Assembly: GCA_965544035.1 (NCBI GenBank)
Contig: CBEULR010000009.1
Coordinates: 1-64,000 of the forward strand
Direction: 5' to 3'
From: CBEULR01 sp965544035
Lineage (GTDB): Bacteria > Bacillota > Desulfotomaculia > Desulfotomaculales > Desulforudaceae
DNA: 64,000 nucleotides
Position numbers and translations under genes: made by a program. Below, in pieces: positions 36,151 through 43,113 of this stretch. How positions within the stretch are numbered: position 1 is the first letter of the stretch; each line of letters begins with the position of its first letter. The notes beneath the pieces were generated by a model. The model saw nothing but the letters and a program-made list of their open reading frames with translations, was not told the DNA's origin and did not search any database.

Positions 36151-36878
36151 CCGGTAAACGGTTTCATTGGGGATTGGTCGTTGTCGGTCTGATTCTGGGC
36201 CTGATGCTGAGCATGCAGTTCAGAGTGGCCAAAGAGATCACGGCCAATGCCAGTATGGAAAGAATGCAAAGACTCCAAACCGAAGTACAACAGGCTACCG
36301 TGGAGCGTGATCAATTGCGGGAGCGTCTGGACGAACTGCACGATGAGCTGGACGAGATCGCCGCCACCGCCCGGCAGGATCGCCTGCGCAGCCAACTGGA
36401 GCTTGTCCGCATGCATGCGGGATTATTGCCGGTAACCGGTCCCGGCCTTGAGGTCACGCTGAATGACAGCCCCGCGGCGCTGCAACCCGGGGATAATCCA
36501 AACTTTTTGATTCTCCATGACGAGGATCTGTTAAAGGTACTCAACGAACTCCGGGCGGCAGGCGCCGAGGCTTTGGCCATCAATAACGAGCGAATTCTGC
36601 CGTCGAGCGGGATACGTTGTGCCGGTCCGACCGTGGTTGTGAACCGGAACCGCCGGCTGACGCCCCCCTTCGTGATTACCGCCGTCGGTGATCCGGACAC
36701 GATGCTGGCGGCACTCGAGATGCGGGGCGGCGTGCTGGAGACCCTGCAGTTCTACAATATTCAGGCTACGGCCAAGAAGGTGGACAAGGTGGTTGTCCCT
36801 GCCTACACCGGTTCCACCACCTGGAACTGGGCGCAGCGTGTTTCGGAAAGCGAGGGAATGACCGACCATGAACGGTAA
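36147..36878 (+). CDS. DUF881 family protein, first copy
   Basis: A 243-residue DUF881 (YlxW/YlxX-type) protein. It has an N-terminal membrane helix, a coiled coil (about residues 38-80, rich in Glu, Arg, Gln) and the extracytoplasmic DUF881 domain with GPGLEVTLND, LRAAGAEALAINNERI and ITAVGDPDTMLAAL. The family occurs with sbp and ftsZ in Firmicutes but has no defined biochemical role. The TTG start at 36147 overlaps the ftsQ stop, with AAGGAGGG upstream. Confidence 0.87.
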   Translation: MTGKRFHWGLVVVGLILGLMLSMQFRVAKEITANASMERMQRLQTEVQQATVERDQLRERLDELHDELDEIAATARQDRLRSQLELVRMHAGLLPVTGPGLEVTLNDSPAALQPGDNPNFLILHDEDLLKVLNELRAAGAEALAINNERILPSSGIRCAGPTVVVNRNRRLTPPFVITAVGDPDTMLAALEMRGGVLETLQFYNIQATAKKVDKVVVPAYTGSTTWNWAQRVSESEGMTDHER

Positions 36879-37581
36879 GAAGCATATTTCCATCGCGCTG
36901 GTCTCGCTTATCCTGGGCCTGCTGCTGGCTCTTCAGTTCCGGGTTTCGTTACTGCCCAAGCCGGCCGCGGCCCCGGACAACCGGGTCGAAGAATTGGCCG
37001 CCGAGCTGGTGGATCTGAACAAGCAAAGGGAGAGCTTGAGGGCCGAGTTGGCCGACCTTGAGGAGAAGGTTCAGACGGCCCGGCAGGGTATAGTCCAGGC
37101 CGAGGAAGCTCTGACCAAAGAGGTGGAGAAACACTGGATTCTGGCCGGGTTTACCGAAGTGGCCGGGCCGGGTGTGGAGGTTACCCTGCAGAACGTTCCG
37201 TACGAAGGGGCGGCCGATGCGGATCCGGCGGTGTTTGCGATTCGGGATACCGAACTCTTGCGTGTGGTAAACGACCTGTGGAGTGAGGGGGCCGAAGCAA
37301 TCGCCGTGAACGGTCAGCGGTTGGTGGGCACGAGTGAGATCCGCCAGGCGGGCCCGTATATCAATGTTAATCTAACGCGTATATCACCGCCGTATCAAAT
37401 CCAGGCGATCGGCGATCCGGATGCCCTGCGGCATCTGCTGGAGGCTTCGGGCGGTTTGGTCGAGCAGTTCGGGGGATGGGGCATCGAGGTTCGGGTAGAG
37501 GTCAAGGAACGGCTGGAGCTTCCGGCATACCACGGCCCGATGAATTTGAAATATGCCCACCCTCATAAGGAAGGGGTCTAG
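36868..37581 (+). CDS. DUF881 family protein, second copy
   Basis: A 237-residue paralogue of the preceding gene, with the same layout: membrane helix, coiled coil (about residues 34-85), then the domain with GPGVEVTLQN, LWSEGAEAIAVNGQRL and QAIGDPDALRHLL. It overlaps the first copy by 11 bases and probably arose by tandem duplication. B. subtilis also has two such genes (ylxW, ylxX) before sbp. Confidence 0.87.
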   Translation: MNGKKHISIALVSLILGLLLALQFRVSLLPKPAAAPDNRVEELAAELVDLNKQRESLRAELADLEEKVQTARQGIVQAEEALTKEVEKHWILAGFTEVAGPGVEVTLQNVPYEGAADADPAVFAIRDTELLRVVNDLWSEGAEAIAVNGQRLVGTSEIRQAGPYINVNLTRISPPYQIQAIGDPDALRHLLEASGGLVEQFGGWGIEVRVEVKERLELPAYHGPMNLKYAHPHKEGV

Positions 37582-37585
37582 TGTT

Positions 37586-37930
37586 GTGTGGCTGACTGTA
37601 TGGATTGCCGTAATCGGTTTGGTGATCGGCCTGGGCATCGGCTGGAAAATTCCGCTCTTTATCCCCGCGGCCTACGGCAAATATCTCGGGATTGCCGTAC
37701 TCGCTTCTTTGGACTCGGTATTTGGCGGCATCCGCGCGGCATTGAAAGACCGTTTCGACAATGTCGTGTTTCTGTCGGGATTTATCGGCAACTCGCTGAT
37801 GGCCGCGCTGCTGGTATTCATCGGTGACCGCCTGGGAGTGGAGATATACATTGCGGCAATCGTAGCCTTTGGTGTCCGCCTGTTCCAAAACCTGGGTATC
37901 ATCCGGCGCCATCTGGTAAACCGGGATTAA
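37586..37930 (+). CDS. sbp: Small basic protein Sbp (DUF1290)
   Basis: A 114-residue membrane protein with about three hydrophobic segments and the family motif IPAAYGKYLGIAVLASLDSV, followed by GGIRAALKDRFDNVVF. Sbp lies directly before the fts genes in many Firmicutes; its function is unknown. GTG 37586 with AAGGGG at 37571-37576 is chosen over an in-frame ATG at 37553 inside the DUF881 gene. Confidence 0.87.
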   Translation: MWLTVWIAVIGLVIGLGIGWKIPLFIPAAYGKYLGIAVLASLDSVFGGIRAALKDRFDNVVFLSGFIGNSLMAALLVFIGDRLGVEIYIAAIVAFGVRLFQNLGIIRRHLVNRD

Positions 37931-38027
37931 CTTTTTTAATTTCCTAAAGGAAAAATCGTCCCGGCGTGGAAATTACGTCTAAATGTAACCAAGCACTTGT
38001 TATGTTCCAAAAAGGAGGAAGAAGGGC

Positions 38028-39092
38028 TTGATTGACCTGGAGCTTGATGCTCAGAGCTTTGCGAATATTAAGGTTGTCGGGGTCGGCGGAGGGGGGTCCA
38101 ACGCTGTAAACCGAATGATCAGCGCCGGCTTGAAGGGTGTCGAATTTATTACCGTGAACACCGACGCCCAGGCCCTGTCTATGTCGCTGGCTTCGACCAA
38201 AATCCAGATCGGTGCCAAACTGACCAAGGGGCTCGGTGCGGGCGGAAACCCGGAAATCGGGGAAAAGGCTGCTGAAGAAAGCCGCGACGATATCGTCCAG
38301 CACCTGAACGGGGCCGATATGGTGTTCGTAACCGCCGGTATGGGTGGCGGAACCGGGACCGGCGGAGCACCGATTGTGGCACAGGTGGCCAAAGAGTTGG
38401 GAGCGCTGACGGTCGGGGTGGTCACGCGCCCGTTCACCTTTGAAGGCCGCAAGCGTTATACGCAGGCCGATCAAGGGGTGAAGAAGCTGCGCGAGTGCGT
38501 GGACACGCTGATCACCATTCCGAACGATAAGTTGCTGCAGGTGATCGACAAGAACACCTCGATCGTGGAGGCTTTCCGGATCGCCGACGATGTACTGCGG
38601 CAGGGGGTGCAGGGAATCTCCGACCTGATCTCGGTACCCGGGCTGATCAATCTTGACTTCGCCGATGTGAAGACGATCATGCGCGAAACCGGCTCGGCCC
38701 TGATGGGCATCGGCACGGCGGCCGGCGAGAACCGGGCGGCGGAGGCGGCACGGCTTGCCGTTTCCAGCCCTCTGCTCGAGACTTCGGTGGAAGGAGCACG
38801 GGGTGTCCTGCTGAACATCACGGGCGGCAGTTCCCTGGGCCTGTTTGAAGTCAACGAAGCGGCCGATATTATCGCGCAGGCCGTTGATGAGGATGCAAAC
38901 ATCATCTTTGGAGCGGTGATCGACGAAACGCTGAGCGAAGAGGTTCGCGTGACCGTGATCGCCACCGGCTTCGAGGCGGGGTCACGCCGGTTGAAGCATA
39001 AAGAGGAAGAGGCAAAGGAAGACTTTAAGATTAAGGCCTTCAGCGAACACGACAACATCGAGGTTCCCGCTTTTCTGCGTAGACGGAGTTAG
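38028..39092 (+). CDS. ftsZ: Cell division tubulin FtsZ
   Basis: A 354-residue GTPase that polymerises into the Z-ring. The nucleotide-binding GMGGGTGTGGAPIVAQ (about residues 105-120) and N-terminal VVGVGGGGSNAVNRMI are intact, as is the T7 loop NLDFADVKTIM. The C-terminal IEVPAFLRRRS is the peptide that binds FtsA, SepF and MinC in relatives. TTG 38028 follows AAAGGAGG at 38011-38018. A 97-bp gap separates it from sbp, so it may have its own promoter. No ftsA precedes it. Confidence 0.97.
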   Translation: MIDLELDAQSFANIKVVGVGGGGSNAVNRMISAGLKGVEFITVNTDAQALSMSLASTKIQIGAKLTKGLGAGGNPEIGEKAAEESRDDIVQHLNGADMVFVTAGMGGGTGTGGAPIVAQVAKELGALTVGVVTRPFTFEGRKRYTQADQGVKKLRECVDTLITIPNDKLLQVIDKNTSIVEAFRIADDVLRQGVQGISDLISVPGLINLDFADVKTIMRETGSALMGIGTAAGENRAAEAARLAVSSPLLETSVEGARGVLLNITGGSSLGLFEVNEAADIIAQAVDEDANIIFGAVIDETLSEEVRVTVIATGFEAGSRRLKHKEEEAKEDFKIKAFSEHDNIEVPAFLRRRS

Positions 39093-39150
39093 ACAAAAAG
39101 AAGTGCTGATCCCGGCATAACCATAACCATAGACTGACAATTATTTCCTC

Positions 39151-39189
39151 CCCTGGCTAGTATAATATAGCCAGGGCTTTTTTGTTTTT
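39151..39189 (+). terminator. Rho-independent terminator after ftsZ
   Basis: CCCTGGCTA pairs perfectly with TAGCCAGGG around an 8-base loop, followed by a long T-rich tail. The following 55 bases before spoIIGA include TTTTTGTCATAA (39185-39196), which only loosely resembles a Spo0A box. Confidence 0.92.
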
Positions 39190-39244
39190 GTCATAATTTT
39201 AGGCCCCGGCCATATCATGGTAGCGAACTGGGGGCGAGCCTGGC

Positions 39245-40174
39245 GTGACCTACACGGTGTATCTGGACGAAGTCGTTCTGGGCAACTGGTTGATGAACTT
39301 CGCCATCCTGTGGGTCACGGCCCGGTTCGGAAGGCTGAAGGCACCAACCTGGCGACTCACGCTGGCCGCGGGCATCGGGGCTGTCTACGCTCTGGCCCTG
39401 TTTTTTCCGGTTGGTTACATTCTGCTGAGCACCCCGGTGAAAATCCTGGTTTCGCTGTTGATGGCGGCATGTGCTTTCGGACTGCTTCCGGTGCGCAGGT
39501 TCATCGCTGCCGTCCTGATATTTTATGCGGCCTCCTTTGCTCTGGGCGGCCTGGTGTTTGGCGTGGGATATTTTTTGGGCGGCAGTAGTTCCTACCAGAT
39601 ATTCCCGGGTGTGCCCGACTTCCCGCGCCGCTACTTCTGGCCGGCCGTGGTGGTCGCGCTGGCGGGGACCTGGCTTGCGGGCAGGATAGGCGCCGCTTGT
39701 TTCCACCGGCGTTTGCTGAAGAACCTGTTTCAGGTGCCGGTGGTGCTGACCCTTTACGGAAAACGGGTGACTGTCAACGGATTGATGGACACCGGCAACC
39801 AGCTTTCCGATCCGTTGACTCACCAGCCGGTGATCGTGGTGGAGACCGATGCGCTGCGCGAGCTGTTGCCGGAGGAACTGATCCGTCTGCTGGAACGAAA
39901 TCAGGGGCAGGACATCTATGAACTGGTGGATGTCTTGCAGGACCGCCGCTGGGCGACCCGGTTCCGACTCATACCGTACCGTTCACTCGGGAATACGAGC
40001 GGGCTGCTGCCGGGCTTTCGTCCGGACAAGGTGGAACTGCTGCACGGGGGTGCGCTGGTTCCTGTTCCGGAGGTTGTGGTTGCCCTTTACGACCGGAAGC
40101 TGAGCGAGGATGACGATTACCGGGCGCTGCTGAGTCCGCGTCTGCTTGAATCGGTTGCCGGATTGGCGAACTAG
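39245..40174 (+). CDS. spoIIGA: Sporulation aspartic protease SpoIIGA (pro-SigE processing)
   Basis: A 309-residue protease with about five N-terminal membrane helices (to about residue 155) and a C-terminal aspartic protease-like domain. The catalytic motif is NGLMDTGNQLSDPLT near residues 179-193. After SpoIIR signals from the forespore, SpoIIGA dimerises and cleaves pro-SigE, encoded 25 bases downstream. GTG 39245 is preceded by GGGGGCGAG. In B. subtilis the operon is switched on by Spo0A; only a poor 0A-box-like site is seen here. Confidence 0.93.
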   Translation: MTYTVYLDEVVLGNWLMNFAILWVTARFGRLKAPTWRLTLAAGIGAVYALALFFPVGYILLSTPVKILVSLLMAACAFGLLPVRRFIAAVLIFYAASFALGGLVFGVGYFLGGSSSYQIFPGVPDFPRRYFWPAVVVALAGTWLAGRIGAACFHRRLLKNLFQVPVVLTLYGKRVTVNGLMDTGNQLSDPLTHQPVIVVETDALRELLPEELIRLLERNQGQDIYELVDVLQDRRWATRFRLIPYRSLGNTSGLLPGFRPDKVELLHGGALVPVPEVVVALYDRKLSEDDDYRALLSPRLLESVAGLAN

Positions 40175-40199
40175 GAATACTCGTGGGGTGGTGCATGCT

Positions 40200-40925
40200 A
40201 TGGGCAGGCTTGCCGGATTGAAGTGGAGAATTCGCGTACTGGTTCTAAAACTGCTCTACCGCTTGGGCTATCGGCCCGAGGTTTACTATGTCGGGAGCAG
40301 TGAAGCCCTGCCTCCGCCCCTTTCGGTCGACGAGGAAACCGGACTCATCCACCGCCTGGAATCGGGTGATCTGGGTGTGCGCAGCACCCTTATCGAGCGC
40401 AACCTGCGCCTGGTCGTCTATATCGCCCGCAAGTTTGAAAACACCGGGGTCGGTATTGAGGATCTGGTTTCCATCGGCACCATCGGGCTGATCAAGGCGG
40501 TTAACACCTTTGATCCCCGGAAGAGAATCAAGCTGGCCACATACGCTTCGCGGTGTATTGAGAACGAGATTCTGATGTATCTGCGGCGCAACAGCAAGAC
40601 GCGCAGTGAGATATCCTTCGAGGAACCGCTGAACATTGACTGGGACGGCAACGAGCTGTTGCTCTCAGATGTGTTGGGTACCGAGAGCGATATCATCTGC
40701 CGGAACCTGGAGGAGGAAGTGGACCGCAAACTGCTCAGGCTGGCGCTCCAGAAACTCTCCGGCCGGGAGCGGAAGATCATGGAGCTCAGGTTCGGGCTCA
40801 ACAACGGCACCGAGAAGACGCAGAAGGAAGTCGCCGACCTGCTTGGCATCTCGCAGTCTTACATTTCCCGCCTGGAGAAGCGGATCATCAAGCAGTTGAA
40901 AAAGGAAATGTACCGCTTCGGCTGA
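40200..40925 (+). CDS. sigE: Sporulation sigma factor SigE (pro-form)
   Basis: A 241-residue mother-cell sigma factor. The first 28 or so residues are basic and amphipathic and lead into VYYVGSSEALPPPLS, which aligns with the B. subtilis pro-SigE cleavage region, so it should be made inactive and cut by SpoIIGA. Region 2 (LRLVVYIARKFENTGVGIEDL) and region 4 (KEVADLLGISQSYISRLEKR) are intact. ATG 40200 is chosen; GTG 40191 is possible. It forms a two-gene unit with spoIIGA. Confidence 0.96.
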   Translation: MGRLAGLKWRIRVLVLKLLYRLGYRPEVYYVGSSEALPPPLSVDEETGLIHRLESGDLGVRSTLIERNLRLVVYIARKFENTGVGIEDLVSIGTIGLIKAVNTFDPRKRIKLATYASRCIENEILMYLRRNSKTRSEISFEEPLNIDWDGNELLLSDVLGTESDIICRNLEEEVDRKLLRLALQKLSGRERKIMELRFGLNNGTEKTQKEVADLLGISQSYISRLEKRIIKQLKKEMYRFG

Positions 40926-40935
40926 GCATTTGAAA

Positions 40936-40978
40936 AGGGGTCGCAGCGTCCGGAGGCAAACCCGGACGCACGACCCCA
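40936..40978. repeat. Solo hairpin carrying a palindromic-element end
   Basis: GGGGTCG-CA-GCGTCCGG pairs with CCGGACGC-AC-GACCCC around AGGCAAA. The inner part, GTCCGGAGGCAAACCCGGACG, matches the right end of the long palindromic elements (compare 10822-10842). It lies 11 bases after the sigE stop and could act as a terminator, though it lacks a T-run. Confidence 0.7.
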
Positions 40979-41122
40979 TCGTTATTCCTCCGATGATGCC
41001 GCCCGGCTCTCAACCGTGAAGCCTCCCAACTCCCACCACTCAATCGTTTCATAATAATGGTCCTGACCCCATATTCAAATCTCCTTCCTACCGCATACTT
41101 CCGTGAAAACAGCTTTGTATTA

Positions 41123-41251
41123 CCGTGCCATCCGGGTTTACCCCGGTCTCCGTTTAGCGCTTCGACCATTTCTAAGCCCGGGTTCGGTCTGCGGCAAAGA
41201 ATGGTGTGCGAATCGCACAAGTCGTCCGGAGACAAACCCGGATGACACGGG
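41123..41251. repeat. Long palindromic element, copy 3, internally deleted
   Basis: About 129 bp. Both ends match copy 1, but the sequence jumps from GGTTCGGTCTGCGGCA straight to AAGAATGGTG, missing the inner stem and apex (about 125 bp). The result is a shorter hairpin with its outer stem intact: CATCCGGGTTTA with its right-hand partner near 41232-41246. Confidence 0.88.
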
Positions 41252-41296
41252 TCTGTGAGGCTGTTTTCAGGGCAGTATCCGGTATCTGCCAGCCGT

Positions 41297-41397
41297 ACTC
41301 AGGGATTACCGGAACAAACAGTTGGGAGTATAGATCAAGAATGCGCAGCGGGCCGATTCCTCTGCCACGGACACGTTTGTGTAGGTAATCCCTGAGT
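41297..41397. repeat. Second type of inverted repeat, 101 bp
   Basis: Perfect 14-bp arms, ACTCAGGGATTACC at 41297-41310 and GGTAATCCCTGAGT at 41384-41397, with a further inner pairing of ACAAAC and GTTTGT. The interior is unrelated to the long palindromic element. It has no coding capacity and could be a small non-autonomous element or its footprint. Confidence 0.75.
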
Positions 41398-41559
41398 GCA
41401 CCGCCACTCTATCAGTTTTTGAGATCAGTGTCCTGACCCCATACTTGACTTCACCGTTTTTCTTCGAAGCGCCCTGACCCCCATAGTTGAGTTCGCCTTT
41501 CTCCTAATAATGCACACTACTTACTACCCAATACTGATCGTTACCGATCATTTCCCGAC

Positions 41560-41588
41560 GTATAACGCAAAATGGCCGCGGTAATAAT
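41560..41588 (+). promoter_or_regulatory. SigF/SigG-type promoter for sigG
   Basis: GTATA at 41560-41564 and GGTAATAAT at 41580-41588, separated by 15 bases. This fits the forespore consensus GYATA-N15/16-GGNNANAMT from B. subtilis and lies 33 bases before the sigG start. It implies forespore-specific, autoregulated sigG expression. Confidence 0.7.
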
Positions 41589-41621
41589 GAGACCAACAAT
41601 GCCGAACAGGGAGGCCTTCAA

Positions 41622-42392
41622 TTGGTGAATAAGGTTGAGATCTGTGGCGTCAATACCTCCAAACTTCCCGTCCTTACCTCAAGTGAGATGCGCCGGTTGT
41701 TCGAGGAAATGCACGCCGGAGATCCAGCCGCCAGAACCAAGTTGATGAGCGGGAACCTGCGTTTGGTATTGAGCGTGATTCAGCGCTTTACGAGCCGCGG
41801 CGAATATGTGGACGACCTGTTTCAGGTGGGCTGCATCGGGCTGATCAAAGCGATCGACAATTTTGATCTCAGTCAGAACGTGAAGTTTTCCACCTATGCG
41901 GTGCCCATGATCATCGGGGAAATCAGGCGCTACCTGCGTGACAATAATCCGATCCGGGTATCGCGATCGCTGCGGGACATCGCCTACAAGGCATTGCAGG
42001 CGCGCGACAATCTGGCCAACCGGTATTCACGCGAGCCGTCGATCAGCGAGATATCGACGGAGCTCAACATTCCCCGTGAGGATATCGTCTTCGCTCTGGA
42101 TGCGATTCAGGAACCGATTTCACTCTTTGAGCCGATATACCACGACGGGGGAGACCCGATCTTTGTAATGGATCAGATTTCGGATGAGAAGAATGTGGAC
42201 GTGAGCTGGCTGGAAGGAATCGCGATCCGGGATGCGTTGGGGCGGCTGAGCGACCGGGAAAGGATGATCCTGACGCTGCGCTTCTTTAAAGGGAAGACGC
42301 AGATGGAAGTGGCCGAGGAAATCGGTATCTCGCAGGCCCAGGTTTCCCGGCTGGAGAAAGCGGCGCTGAACCACATGCGCAAGTATATTTGA
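41622..42392 (+). CDS. sigG: Forespore sigma factor SigG
   Basis: A 256-residue late forespore sigma factor. NKVEICGVNTSKLPVL at the N-terminus is the SigG hallmark. Region 2 (NLRLVLSVIQRFTSRGEYVDDLFQVG) and region 4.2 (MEVAEEIGISQAQVSRLEKAAL) are intact. TTG 41622 or GTG 41625 can start it; GGGAGG at 41608-41613 favours TTG 41622. Unlike SigE it has no pro-sequence. It is followed by spoIIR. Confidence 0.96.
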   Translation: MVNKVEICGVNTSKLPVLTSSEMRRLFEEMHAGDPAARTKLMSGNLRLVLSVIQRFTSRGEYVDDLFQVGCIGLIKAIDNFDLSQNVKFSTYAVPMIIGEIRRYLRDNNPIRVSRSLRDIAYKALQARDNLANRYSREPSISEISTELNIPREDIVFALDAIQEPISLFEPIYHDGGDPIFVMDQISDEKNVDVSWLEGIAIRDALGRLSDRERMILTLRFFKGKTQMEVAEEIGISQAQVSRLEKAALNHMRKYI

Positions 42393-42427
42393 GACGGAAA
42401 GGACTCCGTTGGGGAATGGGGAGAGGC

Positions 42428-43054
42428 ATGATGCGCAGGAGAGTAATATATGCAGGAATGGTTGCCGTAGTCGGAGCCGCGGTCGTCGTCGGCGGTGTGC
42501 TGGGCTTGGAGAGCGACGCAATCGAGGCCTACAACCGGGATAACCTGATCCGCATTCACGTGATTCCGCACAGCGACAGCGAGGCCGATCAGGCGCTGAA
42601 GCTCAGGGTCCGTGATGCGATTACCGACGAGATGCGTCTCAGACTGGACGGTCTTACAGACGTTAACGAGGCAAGATCGGTGGTCATCGACAACCTTGAT
42701 CTGGTTCAGAGGACCGCGGAGCGTGAGGTGCGCGCGGCGGGCCGTGATTATCCGGTACGGGTGGCCTTCGGAACCTTTGATTTTCCGACCAGAGAGTACG
42801 GGGATCTGGTGGTGCCGGAGGGGAAATATCAGGCCGTGCGTGTGGTGCTGGGGAACGGGGACGGCGCCAACTGGTGGTGTGTGCTGTTTCCTCCGCTCTG
42901 CTTCGTGCATAATGATGCGGGCACACAGGAAGAGGTCCTGACCGCGTGGCGCGATAACGCGCCCACCCAGGTAAAAATGAAGCTGCGTACGGTGGAGTTG
43001 TGGGAAAAATCCACCGACCTGGTCCGCCAGGTCGCCCAGCGTTTCGAATGGTAA
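42428..43054 (+). CDS. spoIIR: Stage II sporulation signal protein SpoIIR
   Basis: A 208-residue secreted protein made in the forespore that activates SpoIIGA across the septum. An N-terminal hydrophobic segment (about residues 6-25) serves as signal or anchor. DNLIRIHVIPHSDSEADQ and GNGDGANWWCVLFPPLCF are family signatures. The start is ATG 42428 or 42431. It is 35 bases after sigG, so signal (spoIIR), receiver protease (spoIIGA) and target (sigE) are all within 4 kb. A bidirectional terminator follows. Confidence 0.93.
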   Translation: MMRRRVIYAGMVAVVGAAVVVGGVLGLESDAIEAYNRDNLIRIHVIPHSDSEADQALKLRVRDAITDEMRLRLDGLTDVNEARSVVIDNLDLVQRTAEREVRAAGRDYPVRVAFGTFDFPTREYGDLVVPEGKYQAVRVVLGNGDGANWWCVLFPPLCFVHNDAGTQEEVLTAWRDNAPTQVKMKLRTVELWEKSTDLVRQVAQRFEW

Positions 43055-43059
43055 AAAGC

Positions 43060-43094
43060 ACGGGGTGGGATCCGGGATCCCACCCCGTTTTGTT
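43060..43094. terminator. Bidirectional terminator between spoIIR and the chemoreceptor gene
   Basis: A near-perfect palindrome, ACGGGGTGGGATCC with its complement, followed by TTTTGTTTT on the plus strand and preceded by TAAAAAG for the minus strand. The two flanking genes converge on it. Confidence 0.9.
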
Positions 43095-43113
43095 TTCGGA
43101 TCAGGTTTCACCG

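Larger units (their letters stand above)
40926..41621. other. Repeat-rich 0.7-kb intergenic region between sigE and sigG
   Basis: This gap has no credible gene. It holds a solo palindrome end (40936-40978), heptamer-like units CTCCCAA/CTCCCAC/CACTCAA (41023-41043), an internally deleted palindrome (41123-41251), a different 101-bp inverted repeat (41297-41397) and a sigG promoter (41560-41588). It also has three direct copies of CCTGACCCC(C)ATA, at about 41062, 41432 and 41473. In relatives sigE and sigG are often close together, so the gap looks like accumulated insertions. Confidence 0.8.

Noticed and set aside
39185..39196. A Spo0A box before spoIIGA
   Set aside because: TTTTTGTCATAA matches the 0A-box only partly, and it overlaps the tail of the ftsZ terminator. 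It is noted but not called.
41297..41397. An attC or CRISPR-like repeat
   Set aside because: There is a single copy, with no integrase, cassette array, spacers or cas genes. The structure is only a simple inverted repeat.
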